DNA of 64,000 bases from CAXBES01 sp963974915 (GTDB lineage Bacteria; Bacteroidota; Bacteroidia; Flavobacteriales; Flavobacteriaceae). Shown here in pieces: positions 43,350-51,592 of this stretch. The position numbers and the translations under genes are program-made. The stretch lies in the NCBI GenBank assembly GCA_963974915.1, contig CAXBES010000010.1:1-64000 (forward strand). The letters are read 5' to 3'. Below the pieces are notes generated by a model. That model saw only the letters and a list, made by a program, of their open reading frames with translations. It had not been told where the DNA came from and made no database searches. Numbering within the stretch: the stretch's first letter is position 1; each line of letters starts with the position of its first letter.

Positions 43350-45002
43350 ATGATTAATTGCAACTTTATAAATATAAATTCATCGTCATTCCGGACTTTC
43401 GTGCGGAATATTACGATCGCATTCGTGTTTTTCTTCGGAAGTGTTTTACATGCTCAAGTAACATCGTCAATAGATTCAACTTCCATAAAAATTGGAGAGG
43501 AAATTTTGTACAGCATACAGGTGCAGGCAGACTCTACAGATCTGGTAGTTTTTCCTGAAGGACAAACTTTTATGCCTTTAGAAGTTATTGAATCTTATAA
43601 AATTGATACAACCAACGAACAGGCTAAGTACCGACTCATAAAAAAATACGGACTCACACAGTTTGATTCGGGAAAATATACGCTTCCGCCGCAGCAAGTA
43701 ATTATAAATGATAAGCGGTTTCTCACAGATTCGGTTAAGGTTGAAGTGCGAGATGTGGTAGTAGATACCACAAAGCAAAAGATGTTCGACATAAAACCTG
43801 CCATTGAGGTAGAAAAGCCGCCATTCGATCTTAAGGAATTGCTTTATTGGTTGATTCCTATTTTAATTGTAATTGGTGTTTTTGGATATTTTTTATTCCG
43901 AAGAAAAAAGAGAAAAGAAGCAGAAGAGAAGCAATTACCACCTTACGAAGAAGCCTTAGTGGCATTGAGAGAGTTAGATAACTCTCAACTTCTGAAAGAA
44001 AACAGGTCTAAAGAGTATTATTCGCATTTAACCGAAATTGTTAAACGCTATTTAGATCGTGAAGTAGATGATTCGGTTTTGGAAAGCACCAGTGACGAGC
44101 TAATTGCCCGCTTACAACTTCATAAGGACGCCGGAAATTTTGAATTCGATAATGAAACTATTCGTCAGTTGGATCAAATTCTCAAGCGTGCCGATTTAGT
44201 AAAATTTGCTAAAATGCAGCAGGCATCGGGTCAAGCAGAGGTAGATAGAAAAGCGATCGAAGAAATTATAAACGAAACTCATGAGGTAATTCCGGAACCA
44301 ACCGAAGAGGAACTACTGGCAAACGAACAATACCTTGAAACTTTACGTAAAAAACGGCAGCGCAAACGTCAAATATTGGCAGTTTCCGGATTTTTTGTGG
44401 CTTTTGTTTTAGCAGGAATCATCTACGGAAGTATTAAAGGGTTCGATAATTTGAAGGATGCTGTTTTAGGAAACGAAATGCGCGAACTTGCGGAGGGAAG
44501 ATGGATTAACAGTGAATACGGAAATCCTTCGGTAATTATTGAGACCCCTGAAGTGTTGGTGCGCGTACCTGTAGAAGTACCGGAAGGATTGAATACCTTA
44601 ATAAAAGAGATGGCCATTTTTAAATCCGGGGAGAAAGAAGATCCCTTTCAGGTAATAGTAACTACATCGAAGTTTTCACAGCCTCAGGAAGTGAATTTAG
44701 AAGATGCTCTGGAAGGTTCACTGGCCGAACTCGAAAAAGGTGGCGCAAAGAATATGTTAGTGAAACGCGAGGAGTTTGAAACCGATAAAGGGATAAAAGG
44801 AATTAAGGCATATGGCGAATTTAATGTTCAGGTTTCTGATGACGAAGTGAGAGCCGAACCTAGTGAATATGAACTTCTTTTATTTGCACAAAAAGAAGGG
44901 TTACAACAAGTATTATTAGTATATGAGAACGATAAACGCTTCGCCGAAGGGATTAAAAAGCGTATTGTAGAATCGATAGAACTTGAAATTACTGAAGAAT
45001 AA
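43350..45002 (+). CDS. Two-span membrane protein of the Bat operon (BatD/DUF4381-like)
   Basis: A 550-residue protein with a signal peptide (IAFVFFFGSVLHAQ), a periplasmic domain of about 130 residues (DSTSIKIGEEILYSIQVQ), a membrane span (LLYWLIPILIVIGVFGYFLF), a cytosolic part (SKEYYSHLTEIVKRYLDR, typical of BatD/DUF4381 C-termini) and a second span (ILAVSGFFVAFVLAGIIYG), then a further domain of unknown type. Overlaps the batA start by one base. The N-terminal codons hold a REP-like palindrome. Confidence 0.75.
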   Translation: MINCNFININSSSFRTFVRNITIAFVFFFGSVLHAQVTSSIDSTSIKIGEEILYSIQVQADSTDLVVFPEGQTFMPLEVIESYKIDTTNEQAKYRLIKKYGLTQFDSGKYTLPPQQVIINDKRFLTDSVKVEVRDVVVDTTKQKMFDIKPAIEVEKPPFDLKELLYWLIPILIVIGVFGYFLFRRKKRKEAEEKQLPPYEEALVALRELDNSQLLKENRSKEYYSHLTEIVKRYLDREVDDSVLESTSDELIARLQLHKDAGNFEFDNETIRQLDQILKRADLVKFAKMQQASGQAEVDRKAIEEIINETHEVIPEPTEEELLANEQYLETLRKKRQRKRQILAVSGFFVAFVLAGIIYGSIKGFDNLKDAVLGNEMRELAEGRWINSEYGNPSVIIETPEVLVRVPVEVPEGLNTLIKEMAIFKSGEKEDPFQVIVTTSKFSQPQEVNLEDALEGSLAELEKGGAKNMLVKREEFETDKGIKGIKAYGEFNVQVSDDEVRAEPSEYELLLFAQKEGLQQVLLVYENDKRFAEGIKKRIVESIELEITEE

Positions 45003-46006
45003 TGTTTGAGAATTTTGAATTTGTTAGTCCGCAGTTCTTCTGGTTGTTTTTATTACTTCCGGCTCTATTACTATGGTACTTCTGGAAACAAAAACAGCAA
45101 ACAGCGGCTTTAAAAATATCAAGTATCAAGGGATTTAAATCCGGGAAAAACTGGTTGGCAAAATTGCGTCCTCTCTTATTTGTGCTTCGGTTATTGGCGC
45201 TTTCGGCATTGATCGTAGCGATGGCAAGACCTCGAACGGTAGATGAGTCAACACGGATCAAAACTTCGAAAGGAATCGATATCGTTATGGCGATTGATGT
45301 TTCGGCAAGTATGCTCGCACGTGATCTAAAACCTAACAGATTAGAAGCACTTAAAACAGTTGCAGCCAGATTTATTAATGCGCGGCCTAACGACCGTATC
45401 GGACTTGTAGAATATGCCGGGGAGAGTTATACAAAAACACCGCTTACCAGCGATAAGGGAATTGTTCTCAGTTCTTTAAAATCTATAAATTACAATACCA
45501 TTATTGAAGGAGGTACGGCGATAGGATCCGGTTTGGCTACTTCGGTAAACCGTTTAAAAGATAGCAGAGCCAAGAGTAAAGTTATTATTTTACTAACAGA
45601 CGGGGTGAACAATTCCGGTTTTATTGATCCGAAGATCGCGAGTGAATTGGCAGTTGAATTTGGGATAAAGGTTTATACCATCGGACTAGGAACTAACGGT
45701 ACAGCGATGTCGCCAATAGGAATTAGACAAGATGGTGGTTTTCAATACGGAAATGTCCCCGTTGAAATTGATGAGGAATTACTTAAAGAGATAGCTGGGA
45801 CAACTGGAGGGCAATATTTTAGAGCAACGAGCACCACAAAGTTGAATGAGATCTATGATGAGATCAATAAACTTGAAAAAACAGATATTGAAGAATTTAA
45901 ATATACCAACTACGACGAAATGTTCAGACCATGGATTCTTTGGGCACTGGGATTTTTGGCGTTAGAGTGGTTATTGCGTTTTACGTTGTTTAGAAGTTTT
46001 ATTTAA
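45002..46006 (+). CDS. batA: VWA-domain membrane protein BatA
   Basis: A 334-residue inner-membrane protein. Two N-terminal helices (FWLFLLLPALLLWYF and LRLLALSALIVAMA) precede a VWA domain with the MIDAS motif AIDVSASMLARDL and VILLTDGVNNSG. A C-terminal helix (WILWALGFLALEWLLRF) closes it. Bat proteins aid aerotolerance or starvation survival in Bacteroides and related bacteria. The start overlaps the preceding stop (TAATG). Confidence 0.92.
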   Translation: MFENFEFVSPQFFWLFLLLPALLLWYFWKQKQQTAALKISSIKGFKSGKNWLAKLRPLLFVLRLLALSALIVAMARPRTVDESTRIKTSKGIDIVMAIDVSASMLARDLKPNRLEALKTVAARFINARPNDRIGLVEYAGESYTKTPLTSDKGIVLSSLKSINYNTIIEGGTAIGSGLATSVNRLKDSRAKSKVIILLTDGVNNSGFIDPKIASELAVEFGIKVYTIGLGTNGTAMSPIGIRQDGGFQYGNVPVEIDEELLKEIAGTTGGQYFRATSTTKLNEIYDEINKLEKTDIEEFKYTNYDEMFRPWILWALGFLALEWLLRFTLFRSFI

Positions 46007-46039
46007 AAATAATTAGAACACCCCAAAAACGGGTTTGTT

Positions 46040-47077
46040 ATGTATCAATTAGAGGAACCAATATATTTTTATTTGTTGATCGCCATTCCGGTAATGGTCG
46101 TGCTATTCTTATTGGTATTGGTGTGGAAAAAGCGTGTACAAAAACGATTTGCCGACACCGAATTGCTTAAGAGGTTAAGCCCCAATCGCTCTGTGTTTAA
46201 GTCGGTTTTAAAGATCCTTGTACTTTGTTTAGCAATAGCATGCTTAAGTTTTGCGTTAGTAAACCCCAAGGTTGGTACTAAACTGGAAACAGTAAAAAGA
46301 GAAGGAGTAGATGTAGTTTTTGCGATAGATGTGTCGAAAAGTATGCTGGCCGAAGACATTGCACCAAACCGATTGGAAAAGTCGAAACAGCTGGTATCTC
46401 AAATTATCAACAGCCTTGCAGGAGATCGTGTTGGAATTATTGGATATGCAGGGAGCTCGTTTCCTCAGGTGCCCATTACCACAGATTTTTCATCGGCGAA
46501 GCTATTTTTATCGGGTATGAATACCGATATGGTTTCATCTCAGGGAACAGCCATTAATGAAGCGATACAGATGGCCGAAACCTATTACGACGACGAAGAG
46601 CAAACAAACCGGGTGTTGTTTATAATTTCTGACGGTGAGGATCACGAAGGAAATGTTGCAGGAATCGCTGCGGCCGCTTCAGAAAAAGGAATTAAAATAT
46701 ATACTATTGGAGTAGGAACTCTACAGGGCGCACCCATACCTATTAAGCGCAACGGAGTGCTTCAGAGTTATAAACGAGATGAAAATAATGAACAAGTGAT
46801 CACACGGTTGGGTGAGGAAACACTTAGATCTATTGCTTCCGAAGCAAATGGAGAATATTTAGATGGTAGTAACACCAAGGAAGTTGTTGACAATGTGACA
46901 GCTATCTTAAACGGAATGGATAAAAAGGAGTTTGAAGCGAAGCAATTCACCGATTTTAAAGACCAATTTCAATGGTTTTTAGGAGGGGCATTATTTTTGT
47001 TGATATTCGACGTGTTGTTATTAGAACGTAAAACAGCCTGGTTAAAAAAATTGAATCTTTTTAATGAAAAAGCATAG
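46040..47077 (+). CDS. batB: VWA-domain membrane protein BatB
   Basis: A 345-residue paralogue of BatA with the same layout: an N-terminal helix (IYFYLLIAIPVMVVLFLLVLV), another near residue 60, MIDAS AIDVSKSMLAED, LFIISDGEDHEG, and a C-terminal helix (WFLGGALFLLIFDVLLLE). It follows BatA by 33 bp and overlaps batC by 14 bp. Confidence 0.92.
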   Translation: MYQLEEPIYFYLLIAIPVMVVLFLLVLVWKKRVQKRFADTELLKRLSPNRSVFKSVLKILVLCLAIACLSFALVNPKVGTKLETVKREGVDVVFAIDVSKSMLAEDIAPNRLEKSKQLVSQIINSLAGDRVGIIGYAGSSFPQVPITTDFSSAKLFLSGMNTDMVSSQGTAINEAIQMAETYYDDEEQTNRVLFIISDGEDHEGNVAGIAAAASEKGIKIYTIGVGTLQGAPIPIKRNGVLQSYKRDENNEQVITRLGEETLRSIASEANGEYLDGSNTKEVVDNVTAILNGMDKKEFEAKQFTDFKDQFQWFLGGALFLLIFDVLLLERKTAWLKKLNLFNEKA

Positions 47078-47930
47078 ATACATATCTTTTTTTATTCTGA
47101 AAGTAACTGTTTTCAGTTTATTGTTAGTGGTTTGTTCGGCTACCGGGTTTGCTCAAGTGGACAAAGAGAAATTAGCAGAGCTGAAAGAGTCACAAGAGTA
47201 TTTAAGCGATGCGAGTTTAAGTTTGCAAAAAGACGAATTTGTAGAAGCTGAAGCGGACTATAGAAAGGCTATTGCTCTAAATCCGGTTGATGAAACCGGA
47301 AAATACAACCTTGGAACAGCTTATTACGGAAAAAGTAAAAACGCTGAAGCGATGCGACGCTTTGAACAAGCTGCAGAAGTTGCGACTTCTAAGGCGGAAA
47401 AGCATAAGGCGTATCACAATTTGGGGAATACGTATATGAATGAAAAAAAGTATACCGAAGCAGTTGAAGCTTATAAAAATGCTTTGCGAAATAACCCGAA
47501 TGATGAAGAATCCCGATATAATCTTGCCTTAGCAAAAGATATGCTTGAAAAGAATCCGCCACAAGATGATGGAGGTGACGATGATAAAAAGGATCAGGAT
47601 AAAGAAAATCAGGACGAAAAGGAAAATGAGAAGGATAAGGAAGACGGGGATAATAAAGAAGGTGACGAAGGTGATGAGAAAGATGAAAAAGATCAGGGGG
47701 ATGAGAAGGATAAAAATAAAGAAGGGGATGATGAAAAGGATAAAGGAAAGCCTAACGAACCCAAAGAAGGTGAAGGAGATAAACCACAACAACAGGTACC
47801 GGGGCAGTTATCTCCCCAGCAGGTAAAAAGCTTATTGGAGGCAATGAATAACGAAGAAAAAAAGGTGCAGGATAAGATAAATGCTCAAAAGCAAAAAGGA
47901 GCAAAAGTTAAATCGAATAAAGACTGGTAA
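47064..47930 (+). CDS. batC: TPR protein BatC with acidic/Lys low-complexity region
   Basis: A 288-residue protein with a signal-like N-terminus (TVFSLLLVVCSATGFAQ) and about three TPR repeats (NPVDETGKYNLGTAYYG, HKAYHNLGNTYMNEKKYTEA). Residues about 165-250 are almost only Asp, Glu, Lys, Gly and Asn, a charged tract typical of BatC but extended here. The C-terminus has Gln and Pro (QVPGQLSPQQVKSLLEAM). Thought to scaffold the other Bat proteins in the periplasm. Confidence 0.85.
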   Translation: MKKHRYISFFILKVTVFSLLLVVCSATGFAQVDKEKLAELKESQEYLSDASLSLQKDEFVEAEADYRKAIALNPVDETGKYNLGTAYYGKSKNAEAMRRFEQAAEVATSKAEKHKAYHNLGNTYMNEKKYTEAVEAYKNALRNNPNDEESRYNLALAKDMLEKNPPQDDGGDDDKKDQDKENQDEKENEKDKEDGDNKEGDEGDEKDEKDQGDEKDKNKEGDDEKDKGKPNEPKEGEGDKPQQQVPGQLSPQQVKSLLEAMNNEEKKVQDKINAQKQKGAKVKSNKDW

Positions 47931-47934
47931 TGTC

Positions 47935-49710
47935 ATGAAGCTTAAACATTTCATATACATTTTTATCTTTATGCTTGGCAGCGCAATGACCCAGGCACAG
48001 GTTCAATTTGACGCAAAAGTGAGTAAAAATAAACTCGGAATCAATGAGCGTCTCCGGGTAGATTTTGAAATGAACAAGGATGGAGACAACTTTAATCCAC
48101 CCGATTTTAATGGCTTTAGAGTTGTAGGAGGTCCTAATCAGGCCATCAGTAATTCGTATATCAACGGAAAACGCAGTTATTCTAAAACCTACTCGTATTT
48201 TTTATCTCCACAATCAAGAGGAAAGTTTAAAATTGGTCAGGCGACCATTGAAGTCGATGGCGAAACTTATAAAACGCTTCCGGTTGAAGTTGAGGTTACT
48301 GCGGCAGTAGAGGTTCCTAAAGACGGAAATAATGCCGATTATGTGGCAAGTGAGAATGTTCATCTTGTTGCAGAGGTTTCAGATGCTAATCCGTACATAA
48401 ATGAAGCGATCACTGTTGTTTATAAAATGTATGTCTCTCGTGACGTAAGCATTACGAGTAGCTGGCGAGAAATTGACACGCCAAAGTACGCCGATTTCTG
48501 GAGTCAGAATATTGATAATCAAGGAAATTTTAAAATTTACGATGGCAAGTATAAGGGAGAAGATTATAGGTATGTAATTTTAAGAACCACGGTTCTTTAT
48601 CCGCAGAAAACAGGGAAATTAGATATTGAACCATTAACATTAGATGTTCCTATAGATGTGCCCGGAAACAGAAGAGATCTGTTTGGGCGTCGTTTAACCA
48701 CCAGAGTTAACAAAACAATATCTGCAGGCAATAGAACCATTAATGTTAAACCTCTTCCTTTAGAGGGCAAGCCGGATAATTTTGCCGGTGCGGTTGGAGA
48801 TTTTAAATTTAGTGTTAGCACAAATAAAACTAGTTTAGACGCGAATGAATCTTTAGAATTAAAAACTTCAGTTTCAGGAACTGGTAATTTAAAACTATTC
48901 GATCTGCCTACCGCAAAATTGCCCAGCTCATTAGAAGTATATGAGCCGGAAAGAGATGAAAGGGTAAAAACAAATAGAACAGGAATGAACGGTAGTATTA
49001 CTGAGACATATACCGTTGTGCCTCAGTATAAAGGAACCTATCCAATAAGACCTATCACATTTTCTTATTTCGATCCAAAAACGGAGACATATAAGACACT
49101 TTCATCCGAAGAGATCGTAATTAATGTTGAAAACGGTCCGATTACAGCACAAACTACTTCTGAAAATGACAATGGAGTTGTAAAACAAACTGTGGCTCCT
49201 TCCAAGGATCAGTTTAAATTTATAAAGCTGGATGCCGAATTAGAGCCACTTGCTCAAGAATCGTTCTTTAGATCTACGTTATTTTGGTCCTTATTAGGCG
49301 GACCATTATTGTTAATTCCATTATTTGTTATTGGCGGAAAGAAACGCAAAGCGCGCTTGGCAGATTTTGAAGGTAATAAGCTTAGGAAAGCCGACAAACT
49401 CGCCAGAAAATATCTTTCGGAAGCGAAAAAGAATTTAGGCAGTCAGGTGGTGTTTTACGAAGCTTTGGAACGAGCTTTACACAATTATTTGAAGGCAAAA
49501 TTAAATATTGAAACTTCAGATCTTTCAAAAGAAAGGATTTCGGCGCTCTTAACCGAAAGATCGGTCGAAACTACTACGGTAAGCCAATTTGTGTCTTTAT
49601 TAAAAAGTTGCGAGTTTGCGAGATATACGCCAACATCTGATGTTACCATACAACATGATTACGACAAGGCGGTTTCGGTAATCTCTACGATAGATAAACA
49701 AATTCAATGA
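47935..49710 (+). CDS. batD: BatD family protein
   Basis: The ATG at 47935 opens a signal peptide (FIYIFIFMLGSAMTQAQ), so the 591-residue form is used instead of an extended one that starts inside batC. Residues after the signal form several Ig-like periplasmic domains (DAKVSKNKLGINERLRVDFE). A membrane helix (FWSLLGGPLLLIPLFVIG) near 440 is followed by a cytosolic helical tail. It lies 4 bp after batC. Confidence 0.9.
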   Translation: MKLKHFIYIFIFMLGSAMTQAQVQFDAKVSKNKLGINERLRVDFEMNKDGDNFNPPDFNGFRVVGGPNQAISNSYINGKRSYSKTYSYFLSPQSRGKFKIGQATIEVDGETYKTLPVEVEVTAAVEVPKDGNNADYVASENVHLVAEVSDANPYINEAITVVYKMYVSRDVSITSSWREIDTPKYADFWSQNIDNQGNFKIYDGKYKGEDYRYVILRTTVLYPQKTGKLDIEPLTLDVPIDVPGNRRDLFGRRLTTRVNKTISAGNRTINVKPLPLEGKPDNFAGAVGDFKFSVSTNKTSLDANESLELKTSVSGTGNLKLFDLPTAKLPSSLEVYEPERDERVKTNRTGMNGSITETYTVVPQYKGTYPIRPITFSYFDPKTETYKTLSSEEIVINVENGPITAQTTSENDNGVVKQTVAPSKDQFKFIKLDAELEPLAQESFFRSTLFWSLLGGPLLLIPLFVIGGKKRKARLADFEGNKLRKADKLARKYLSEAKKNLGSQVVFYEALERALHNYLKAKLNIETSDLSKERISALLTERSVETTTVSQFVSLLKSCEFARYTPTSDVTIQHDYDKAVSVISTIDKQIQ

Positions 49711-49723
49711 TCGACTTAGAACT

Positions 49724-50473
49724 ATGAAAAAGTTAATATACATCTCGGTATTACTTGTTTTCGGCTCTGTGTTTGGTCAAAACGGACCTTTATTTGAACA
49801 GGGCAAAGAACGCTATAAAGAAGGGAAATTTCAGGAGGCTGTTGATAGCTGGATGAAAATTTTAAATAGCGGAGAACATTCTGCTAACTTATATTTTAAT
49901 CTGGGAAATGCTCACTATAAGTTAAACAATATTGGACCGAGTATTTATTATTATGAAAAAGCGTTACAATTAGACCCTAATGATAGCGATATAAAAACCA
50001 ATCTTGCTTTTGCAGAACATGCTAAGATAGATGCTATTGAGCCGTTACCTAAAACAGTTTTTGCAAAATGGTATGCAACTACGTCGGGAATATTGAGTTT
50101 TAATGGTTGGGCAATCGCTGCGGTAGCCTTTTCGGTTTTATTTACTATCCTATTTCTTACTTACTATTTTTCAGTTTCAGAAAGGAAAAAACGTCTGCTC
50201 TTTGGTGGTGCATTATTTTCAATCTTGTTTTTAATTATTTCTCTTGCGATGGCATTTCAGATACAAAGTGATACAAGAAAAGACAAGCCTGCTATTATTT
50301 TTGCTGAAAGTATAGAAGTAAAAAGTGAGCCGAATATGGGTAGTGAGTTAGCTTTTGTTCTGCATGAGGGGACAAAAGTGCAAATTATAGATCAGGATGA
50401 AAGTTGGGTTCGAATTGAATTATCTAACGGAAAAGATGGTTGGATTCCTTTATCTGATATAAAACAGCTTTAG
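49724..50473 (+). CDS. batE: TPR/SH3-domain protein BatE
   Basis: A 249-residue protein with a signal peptide (ISVLLVFGSVFGQ), TPR repeats (LFEQGKERYKEGKFQEAVDS, NLYFNLGNAHYKLNNIG), two membrane helices (GWAIAAVAFSVLFTILFL and LLFGGALFSILFLIISLA) and a C-terminal SH3-like domain (SEPNMGSELAFVLHEG, GWIPLSDIKQ). It is the last gene of the Bat cluster and 13 bp after batD. Confidence 0.88.
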   Translation: MKKLIYISVLLVFGSVFGQNGPLFEQGKERYKEGKFQEAVDSWMKILNSGEHSANLYFNLGNAHYKLNNIGPSIYYYEKALQLDPNDSDIKTNLAFAEHAKIDAIEPLPKTVFAKWYATTSGILSFNGWAIAAVAFSVLFTILFLTYYFSVSERKKRLLFGGALFSILFLIISLAMAFQIQSDTRKDKPAIIFAESIEVKSEPNMGSELAFVLHEGTKVQIIDQDESWVRIELSNGKDGWIPLSDIKQL

Positions 50474-50512
50474 ATTTAATATAGTATTAACAGGAATTAA
50501 CCAAGTATTTAT

Positions 50513-50520
50513 TATTTTTG
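50513..50520 (+). promoter_or_regulatory. Candidate -7 box after the Bat operon
   Basis: TATTTTTG matches TAnnTTTG exactly. It overlaps the upstream-most possible start of the next gene, so that start cannot be used by a transcript from this promoter. Confidence 0.5.
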
Positions 50521-50544
50521 ACATTCTTGAAAAAAAAGGGTGTA

Positions 50545-50850
50545 TTGAAATATAAAAGTATCTTCTTTCTGGTTATTTTCACAAGCTTTCTGCTTACCCC
50601 GGTCTGTATTCAGATTTTAAATCATGATATAGATGTAGTTACTTTTTTTTCTATGAATGAAGAAGAAAATCACGACAAGAATAAAACTGATAATCAAATT
50701 AAAACCAGTTTTCAGAAAGATGCAAGCTTGGAAAATTCAAGTCATTTTTTCTTGAGCTCACTTTTAAATACACGTTATCTCTCCAATTGGGATAAAGTGT
50801 ACTTTGACCCTACTTCACCTCCTCCCGAACGTATTGTTTTTACGAGTTAA
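50545..50850 (+). CDS. Small membrane protein upstream of carbonic anhydrase
   Basis: A protein of about 100 residues, hydrophobic at the N-terminus (SIFFLVIFTSFLLTPVCIQI) and with a Lys/Glu/Asn-rich middle and a conserved-looking tail (WDKVYFDPTSPPPERIVF). No ATG precedes the hydrophobic segment. The TTG at 50545 is chosen because the -7 box at 50513-50520 rules out the earliest TTG (50518); TTG at 50527 is also possible. Not recognised. Position before the beta-carbonic anhydrase and SulP genes suggests an accessory to inorganic-carbon uptake, by context only. Confidence 0.6.
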   Translation: MKYKSIFFLVIFTSFLLTPVCIQILNHDIDVVTFFSMNEEENHDKNKTDNQIKTSFQKDASLENSSHFFLSSLLNTRYLSNWDKVYFDPTSPPPERIVFTS

Positions 50851-50948
50851 TTAATAAAGAATTGTACCGTATAGGTATGGTTCCATTTCTAATTGATGCT
50901 TTTAATCGAGGCCTCAAGTACATTTATTTAATCTAAAAACAATATATA

Positions 50949-51581
50949 ATGAAAGCACATACTAAAGAGACACAAGATACAATGACGCCCGAAAAGGCGT
51001 TACAATTCCTAAAAGAAGGAAATATTAGATTTCAGCAAAATTTAAAGGCAAATAGAAATCTTTTAGAGCAAGTTAACGACACTAGTGACGGGCAGTTCCC
51101 CTTTGCAACTATTTTAAGTTGTATAGACTCCAGAGTCTCGGCCGAATTAGTTTTTGATCAAGGATTGGGAGATATATTTAGTATTCGGATTGCCGGTAAT
51201 TTTGTTAACGAAGACATCCTAGGAAGTATGGAGTTTGCCTGTAAGTTGGCCGGATCTAAGATCATTTTGGTCCTAGGGCATACTAGTTGCGGTGCTGTGA
51301 AAGGAGCTTGTGACGATGCTAAAATGGGAAATCTTACAGCACTTATTTCAAAGATTAAACCCGCAGTAGAAGCTGTAAAAGAACCTAGTGATGCAGCACA
51401 AAGAACGTCAAAGAATCTGGATTTTGTTGATAAAGTTGCAGATATGAACGTTCATCAAACTATCGCGAATATCAGAGAACAAAGTCCGGTTTTAAAGGAA
51501 ATGGAAGATAGTGGAGAAATTAAAATCTACGGTGGAATGTACGATGTAAATGACGGTTCCGTCTCTTTCTTTAACGAATAA
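50949..51581 (+). CDS. Beta-carbonic anhydrase
   Basis: A 210-residue zinc enzyme interconverting CO2 and bicarbonate. Zinc ligands are visible in SCIDSRVSAELVF (Cys with its Asp-Arg dyad) and LGHTSCGAVKGA (His and Cys). The first ligand plus DSR and the GHTSCGA pair are the plant-type beta-class pattern. It sits 12 bp upstream of the SulP transporter gene, so they probably work as a bicarbonate uptake/retention pair. Confidence 0.93.
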   Translation: MKAHTKETQDTMTPEKALQFLKEGNIRFQQNLKANRNLLEQVNDTSDGQFPFATILSCIDSRVSAELVFDQGLGDIFSIRIAGNFVNEDILGSMEFACKLAGSKIILVLGHTSCGAVKGACDDAKMGNLTALISKIKPAVEAVKEPSDAAQRTSKNLDFVDKVADMNVHQTIANIREQSPVLKEMEDSGEIKIYGGMYDVNDGSVSFFNE

Positions 51582-51592
51582 ATCACGTAATT

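Noticed and set aside
47529..47826. Long open frames on both strands inside batC
   Set aside because: They arise from the low-complexity purine-rich tract and give implausible proteins of Ile/Phe or Lys/Arg repeats.
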